NCBI RefSeq assembly: GCF_030272615.1
Contig: NC_081415.1
Coordinates: 366,369,667-366,433,666, forward strand
Source: Cryptomeria japonica
Taxonomy: Eukaryota > Streptophyta > Pinopsida > Cupressales > Cupressaceae
Reading direction: 5' to 3'
Length of the DNA stretch: 64,000 nt
The position numbers and the translations under genes are program-made. The notes below the pieces were generated by a model. The model was not told the DNA's origin. It searched no databases and saw only the letters and a list, made by a program, of their open reading frames with translations. Positions 57,760 to 64,000 of this stretch are shown here, one piece after another; the first letter of the stretch is position 1; the number at the start of each line of letters is the position of its first letter.

Positions 57760-60700
57760 AAGGAGGAATCTATGGGTAGTTGATAGTGGTTGCTCAAATC
57801 ACATGACCGGAGATAAGAAAAATTTCATCAAGCTTGATGATTGGAATGGTGGTTCAGTCTGGTTTGGTGAAAACTCCTCCATCAAGATCAAAGGCTGGTG
57901 TACACTGAGTTGATGGCAAGCTCAAGGCTCATGATGTGTACTATGTGAAAGGACTGAAGCATAACTTGCTGAGTGTAAGTTAGATGTGTGACAAAGAGTA
58001 CAAGTTTACATTTGACTCTATCGGTTGTCAGATAAGAAAACATAGTATCGGTCAGGTTGTGGTAGAAGGAAAGAGGACAGATGGTAATGTCTACAATATG
58101 AAGGAATGCTATGAGTCCCAATGCATGATGGGACAGGTTGATGAAAGTTGGTTATGGCACCAAAGATTAGGCCATGTGAACTTTGATAATCTAGTTAAGA
58201 TAAGCAAGAACTAGTGTGTGAGAATCATACCTCAAATCATAAAACCGGCAAGTACATTCTGTGATGAATGTGTCAGAGGTAAGAAAACAAAGGTCAGCTT
58301 TAAAACAAAGGAATATAACACCTCAAGACCTTTAGAGTTGGTACATATAGACTTATGTGGGCCAACAAGGACAAGAGCTTTGGCCGGTGAAAGGTATTTC
58401 ATGTTGCTCATTGATGATTACTCAAGAATGACTTGGGTAACCTTCATGCATGATAAGTCACAAGCATTTGAGAGATTCAAGATTTTCAGGAAGATGGTAG
58501 AAAATGAAAGTGGGTACCGATTAAAATGCTTAAGATTAGACTGGGGTGGAGAATTTTCTTCCAATGAGTTCGTTGACTATTGTGAGAGACATGGAATCTG
58601 AAGACAGTATTTAGCTACAAGGACACCTCCGCAAAATGGGGTGGTGCAAAGGAAAAATAGGATAGTGAAGGAGATGACTAGGACAATATTCAATGAGGCC
58701 AACATACCGGATATATACTGGAAGGAAGCAATTCATACTGTAGTCTACACATTAAACCGGGTACAATTAAGAGTGAACAGTAGAATGACTCCTTATGAGT
58801 TATGGTATGAAAGGAAACCATCACTCAAGCACTTCAAAGTGTTTGGAAGTAAGTGGTTCATCAAGAGAGATGCTAATAGATTAGGAAGTTTTGATTCCTA
58901 GAGTGATGAAGGAATTTTCTTGGGATACTCAATCAACAGTAAAGCCTACAAATGCTACAACAAGAGATTGAGAAAGGTAGTTGAGAGTATAAATGTGAGA
59001 ATAGATGAAGACTCACATAGAGGAAAATCTACAATGGCACCTCACATGGATTATTTAGATGTTGAGCATGAAGATCAATCTGACAATGGACCAGTAGAAG
59101 AAGCATCAAGCAAGAAATCCAACTGGTATATGCAGAAGAACCATCCAGAAGAACAAATCATAGGAGATAAAAATGAGGGTGTGCAGACCAAAAGGAGACT
59201 AGCCCGAAATGATGAGCAAGTAAATTTCTATCTCATAACAGAACTTGAGCCCAAAACTTTTAATGAAGCTAGAAAAAGTGAAAAATGGCTAGATGCCATG
59301 GATGAAGAGTTGAAATAACTTGAGAAAAATCAAACTTGGGAACCTGTTCCTAGACCGGCATACAAGAATGTCATAGGTAGCAGGTGGATCTACCAGAAGA
59401 AGATGAATGAAGAAGGCAAAATAATCTGACATAAAGCAAGGTTAGTTTGCAAAGGGTGTGCTCAAGTGGAAGGTATTGACTTTGAAGAAACCTTTGCACC
59501 AATTGCTAGGTTAGAGGCTATAAGAAAAAATTTAGCCTTCTCAGCCTATAAGGGATATAAAGTGTATCAGATGGATATAAAATCTTCCTTTCTCAATGGT
59601 AACCTTGAAGAAGAGGTGTATATGGAACAGTCGAAAGGGTACTTGTTGCATGAAGATGGGAGTTTTGTATGCCGATTGAAGAAAGTCTTGTATGGCTTGA
59701 AGCAAGCTCCTAGAGCATGGTATTCTCGATTGGACAAATACTTGAAGGAGCAAGGATTCCAGAAAGGGAATGCAGACAGTAATTTGTATGTCAAGGTAAA
59801 TGGAGATCACATGATTATAGTTGTTGTATATGTGGATGATATTATCTTTGGTGGAGACAAGGGCATCATGTGCAAAGAATTTGCAAATCAGACAAAGACA
59901 GAATTTGAGATGTCCATGCTGGGTGAGTTGTCCTATTTTCTTGGTTTACAGATCTCATGGCAGGAGAAAGGAATTTTCATCTCACAAACCAAGTATGTTA
60001 AAGACATGTTGAAAAAATTTCAGATGGAGGACAACAAACCGGTCAGTGCTCCCATGGTTACTAGTTGTAAGTTGAGCAAACTAGATGAGCCACTAGAAGT
60101 TGAGCAAACACGGTATAGGTCTATGATAGGTAGTCTGTTATATCTAACAACATCTAGACCAGATATTATACAAGTTGTTTGCATGGTAGCAAGATTCCAA
60201 GTTGCTCCTAAATAGACTCACTTAAATGCAGTCAGGAGAATCTTCATGTATCTGCAAGGAACTATCAGTTATGGTCTGTGGTATCCAAAGAAAGGAGACT
60301 TCGCTTTGTAAGCTTATACTGATGCAGATTAGGCAGGAAATATTGATGACCAGAAAAGTACAAGTGGAGGTGATTTCTACTTAGGTGACTAGTTAGTATC
60401 ATGGTACAACAAGAAGCAAGACTTAGTGTCATTATCCACTGCCAAGGCTGAATATATAGTTGCTACTACATGTTGTTCACAATTACTATGGATGAAGCAG
60501 ACATTGAAGGACATATAGGTGAAGATATTGGATCCCATACCAATCCGATGTGATAATTCAAGTGCGATTAACATCTCCAAGAATCCGGTAATGCACTCAA
60601 GAACAAAATACATTGCAATCAAATATCACTTCTTAAGGGAGAAGGTTGCAGACAAGGAGGTAATGGTAGAGTATGTTCCAACTGGTGAGCAGATTGTTGA

Positions 60701-60791
60701 TATATTCACAAAGCCACTTTCTTTGAGCATATTTGAGTACTTGAGACAAAAGTTTGGAGTTATCTCACCATCATGCAACACTAAAATATAG
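57760..60791 (+). pseudogene. pol: copia E pol (protease, integrase, RT, RNase H)
   Basis: Protease DSG lies near 57780 (WVVDSGCSNHMTG). After a frameshift near 57905 one frame continues to the TAG at 60789. Its stops are TAG at 57981, 58212, 58899, 60213, 60330, 60390 and 60516, TGA at 58599 and 59427, and TAA at 59316 and 60309. Integrase: WLWHQRLGHVNF finger (58155-58275), VHIDLCGP, LRLDWGGEFSSNEF, and NGVVQRKN where relatives usually have Glu as the third catalytic residue. Reverse transcriptase starts near 59290; its core motifs are MDIKSSFLNGNLEEEVYMEQ and YVDDIIFGG (near 59835). RNase H includes TDAD and CDNSSAINISKNP (about 60555). Confidence 0.93.
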
Positions 60792-61046
60792 AGATAACTA
60801 TGGTTCAGGGGGAGTCAACAATTGTTATTATCTTATGACCCTTGAATCATAATGCATGGACATAGGGGTAGAATGTGTCCTACCGGTTGCAGGCATAAGT
60901 TGTAATTTTTATAGGCAACTTAACTTGATTACTCACTGTGTCCACATTTGGTGTCAGACCAAGGTTTCCCTTTGCCATTTCTATCGAAGGGGGAGAAAGA
61001 TCGGTATAGTATAGTGTGTGTTGACATCAATGTCAAAGAAGGAGAT
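60792..61046 (+). other. copia E 3' untranslated region and eroded polypurine tract
   Basis: Contains TTCAGGGGGAGTC near 60810 and GAAGGGGGAGAAAG near 60990. The tract next to the LTR (CAAAGAAGGAGAT, 61033-61045) appears to be an eroded AAAGGGGGAGA. Confidence 0.75.
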
Positions 61047-62824
61047 TTTTGGCATTGAGTTGTCATTAATGTCAACCGGTGAGTAGGAGATTGTTGGTAT
61101 GGTCAAGTTGATGTCAACTTGGTGTCTACCAGTATGCAGAAGGATCAATTGGTAGGTGGTAGAATATGCAGAAGGATCAACCGGTAGGTGGAAGACATGC
61201 ATGCTTTGGGTCTATCAGTGACTTTACCAGTATGAGGTGAAATGCATGGGTGTGTTAATGTTGAGTCATAACCAGTAGAGCATAAACTAGTATGAAGGTT
61301 GGCTCTTGTTTATGGTGAAGAGGTAGAATGTTAAAATGATTACATATACTGGAGGTCAATGTTGAAGCAGAATACTAAGGGATAAGGTGAGTTGTCAGTG
61401 TGTTGCGTGGTCGATATGAGTAAAGTAACACAGTGTGTTGAATATACCGGTAAGGGTTTGTACCAAAAAGAGGGTTTGTTGGATGATCAAGTATGAACCA
61501 ACCCAAGTTGGTAAGTTGAATGCTGAGTTGGATGCCAACAAGTGAAAATCACAAGTGCCAAGTGGCAACATTGTAGAGGTTGGTGAAGTTTTCATTGACA
61601 TGATTGTTGGAACAGTTAGTTGACATTAATGAAACAACCACAAATCATGGGATGATAATAGATTGATGCGGCTTGAGGAAAAATGAATGACATAGAAATA
61701 TCAGGGAGTTGTTGGCTCCTGGATCAAAGCAAGGAAATTAGATTGCAAAAGGACCTCAAGAAGGAAACAGCTGGACCATAAATGTGTCAACTAATTTTGA
61801 GGCTGAAGAACAGGGATAAGTTTTCTATTTTTAGCAAACATGCATTGGAATGATCAAAATATGTATAGTTTCATTCGTCCAATGCAGGTGATTGATCCAA
61901 GATGGATCAGATCAGATCGGATGCAATTTTGGTTGGGAGAAGGAAACCCTAACCGTCCTTAGTTTGAATTGATTTTTGGTAGGAAAGCTCAAGATTAAAT
62001 ATGATGACTTGAGACTGTGATTCAGGTTGCTCAAGTGTGAAGGAGTGAGTGAAATTGTTGTCTGAGAGGTGAAGAGATAGATATTTGAAGTAGTTAAGGG
62101 TGAAGGTTGTATCTATAAGAAGGAACAACGTAAACTGATATAGAGAGAAAAACCAGTAGAGTGAACATAGAACGCAGAGGTGACAAACCGACAAGTGTTG
62201 TTCCTGATAAAGTGTGATCAGGTGTGAGTTGAATTGGGAAAATATTGTGAGAGGGGACTTAGCAAAGTTAGAATCAACAACAAAGAAAAGTTGCAGAGTG
62301 GGTGGAGAAAACACACACCAATAAGGTTGAAACTAGCAAAGCAGAATATTGTATGGTTGAAAAACTTCTTTTGCAACAGCGATCTCATTTTGTATTTAAA
62401 ATCTTCATATTGCTTTCACTGAGTTGATGCTTAGTGCAGGGGTTGTATCTCCTTTAGGTAGTATCCTATAAACAATGTAGGGGTTGATGCTCCTTTGAGT
62501 TCGTGCTCCTTGGGTTGGTGCCCTAAAATTTTAATTAGATCTTTTACATTATGAGGCTAGATTGGAGCAAAAGATCTCCAACAACTATTCTCATTGATGT
62601 TTTTCCCACATTGGGTTTTCCTCATATATCTGGTGTTGTGTGATGCATTCTTGTCTATGAGTTATGTTGATGTTATAGCAACTCATTTCACACACTTAGT
62701 TTGCACTATTTGAGCTACCAGTTAGCACTCAGTTTGTTTTATATATTACCGGTATATCCTTGTTGAAGAAAAAGTGTTTAAATCACTGATTCACCCCCCT
62801 CTCAGTGATCCATTGTGTCCATCA
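61047..62824 (+). repeat. 3' LTR of copia E
   Basis: Homologous to 53711-55478. The terminal TG has become TT, and 61160-61191 is a 32-base tandem duplication absent from the other LTR. Confidence 0.95.
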
Positions 62825-63509
62825 AAGAGATGCTTTCCCTATAGATGAAATATAAAATCTTAAGGGAAAAGTTTAAGATTATGTAGGTTGACTAGAATAT
62901 TCAGAGGAATTACTACTCAGGGCTAGAGCAATGGCCAAGGATAAATATTTGGAGGTCATGCAAAGTACTCTTAAGAATATTCTAAAGATGTTTATAAGTA
63001 AGATCAATGATGTTTACAATTGCTATTAAACTCTATTACAACATGACCAATAATGTAAGGACATGTTGCCTATTTTGAAAACTATGTATGATAGGTGGTA
63101 GCCATAGGTTCATACGTTTGAAACATTAGTTCTAGCTATGCAACACTTGAAATATGCTCCCCCATCAATCAAACCTATAGGAAAAATTATCAAGATGTTG
63201 ATTGATGAGGTTCAATTTGTAGAAGGGAAGGAGCAGGAAATCAAAGGAAAGAATGGTTCTTTTCAGACACCACAACATTGGTCAATTCCAGGCCTATTCA
63301 ATAAGTGGAATGAAATAAAAAACTTAGAAGGGAAAGAAGAATTTGATACGAGTGTTCCTATAATTTTTCTAGCAATCAATGATGGTAATAAATTGGAGAT
63401 GGTAACATACCATGTTGTTTTGGACAAAATTATTACAACCGATATGGGATATGACAAATTTATAATGTATATATTAATTTATTGCTGCAATTTCCTTGTT
63501 ACTATTTAA
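62825..63509 (+). pseudogene. Unknown ORF fragment, right of copia E
   Basis: A frame running from 62829 with several stops (TAA, TAG and TGA) becomes fully open at 63138-63509 (MQHLKYAPPSIKPIGKIIKM; GLFNKWNEIKNLEGKEEFDT). Before that, AMAKDKYLEVMQSTLKNILK and DMLPILKTMYDRW are helical and charged. I do not recognise a domain. It is probably the continuation of 53461-53710, disrupted by copia E. Confidence 0.5.
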
Positions 63510-64000
63510 TGTGTTCATGGGGTTTTTTAATAAAATAATTAAATTATGTGTTCACTGTTGGGTCTCAAATCAACAGATTGGATAGGTTCTAAGGAAATGC
63601 CAACTCCTATGCTCAAACCCTCCAATTGACTTGGCCAACTTATAGAGTGAACCTATTTGGTTACTAACTCTCTCACTTTAGGCTCTGCAGGACCTAGGCG
63701 GGTATACCTACTCACTAGTTGTTCCTTCAACTAATGCTTTTTATAGCAGATTTAGTGTCTTAATCTGATATCTCCTAGTCTCAGAATGGCATAAGTTTCT
63801 TAAATAGACTGATTTCAGATGTGTGTATTGATCTATGTATCTTAAAAAAGTATATATATTACATTTTGGCTAAATTACCTACTATACCTACTCTACTAAT
63901 CCTAATGCTTAAAGGTAAAGGGTAACTGGTATGGTTAAAGGGTTTGTTTACAAATGATCAGTGCCTTTCCTCCTATTTGGGCTATAGAGTCTTATATTTC
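63510..64000. other. Spacer, nothing recognised
   Basis: AT-rich, with no coding sequence or repeat end that I can support. Confidence 0.4.

Larger units (their letters stand above)
53711..62824 (+). mobile_element. Ty1/copia LTR retrotransposon E (full length, decayed)
   Basis: LTRs 53711-55478 and 61047-62824 (1768 and 1778 bases), primer binding site, gag, and pol in copia order, with a perfect AAGAG target duplication. The internal region is 5.6 kb. The LTRs differ by roughly 8% by eye, and the right LTR starts TT instead of TG and has an internal 32-base duplication. Coding frames contain several frameshifts and at least fifteen stops. Confidence 0.95.

Overview
The window is a transposon graveyard from a land plant with a large genome. 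The evidence is dense nested LTR retrotransposons of plant Ty1/copia and Ty3/gypsy types, a plant-type CACTA (En/Spm-like) transposon, a plant mobile domain gene, and no bacterial-style gene organisation. Gymnosperm-like repeat density is compatible, but the species cannot be fixed from sequence alone. I see no intact host gene, no tRNA or rRNA gene and no CRISPR array.

Layout. 1-906 is the decayed tail of an unrecognised coiled-coil ORF. 1393-27232 (minus) is one CACTA transposon whose coding sequence (TNP2 transposase, DUF4218, DUF4216-like region, acidic tail) is cut into pieces by later insertions: copia element A (2617-10209), a 342-bp TRIM (10930-11271) and gypsy element B (11358-24578). 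B has a very long 5' LTR of about 3.9 kb and itself carries a half-deleted minus-strand copia, element C (18271-22468). 28373-31240 holds remnants of two unrecognised coding sequences.

31959-49786 (minus) is the best preserved element, D: a complete 17.8-kb Ty3/gypsy element of the Tat/Ogre type. It has equal 1591-bp LTRs that differ by about 1.6% and a perfect TTTCC target duplication. Its gag-pol includes a G-patch and two RNase H-like regions. Between pol and the 3' LTR, on the opposite strand, it carries a 605-codon plant mobile domain (PMD) gene. 49792-53450 is non-coding and contains an array of CCGGA-rich hairpins. 53711-62824 is copia element E (TSD AAGAG), whose gag has a coiled coil and several zinc knuckles; it sits inside another decayed unknown ORF (53461-53710 and 62825-63509).

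How the parts relate. Elements can be dated relative to each other by nesting and by LTR divergence: D is youngest, A is about 6-7% diverged, and E and B are older. Nearly all premature stops in A, B, E and D are what a C-to-T or G-to-A change would give in Gln, Trp or Arg codons. TAG (the product of CAG or TGG) dominates strongly, the expected footprint of long-term CHG/CG cytosine methylation of silenced elements. The most interesting objects are the antisense PMD gene in D, the inverted motif arrays around it, the palindrome array in the D LTR, the TRIM, and the hairpin array at 51-53 kb.
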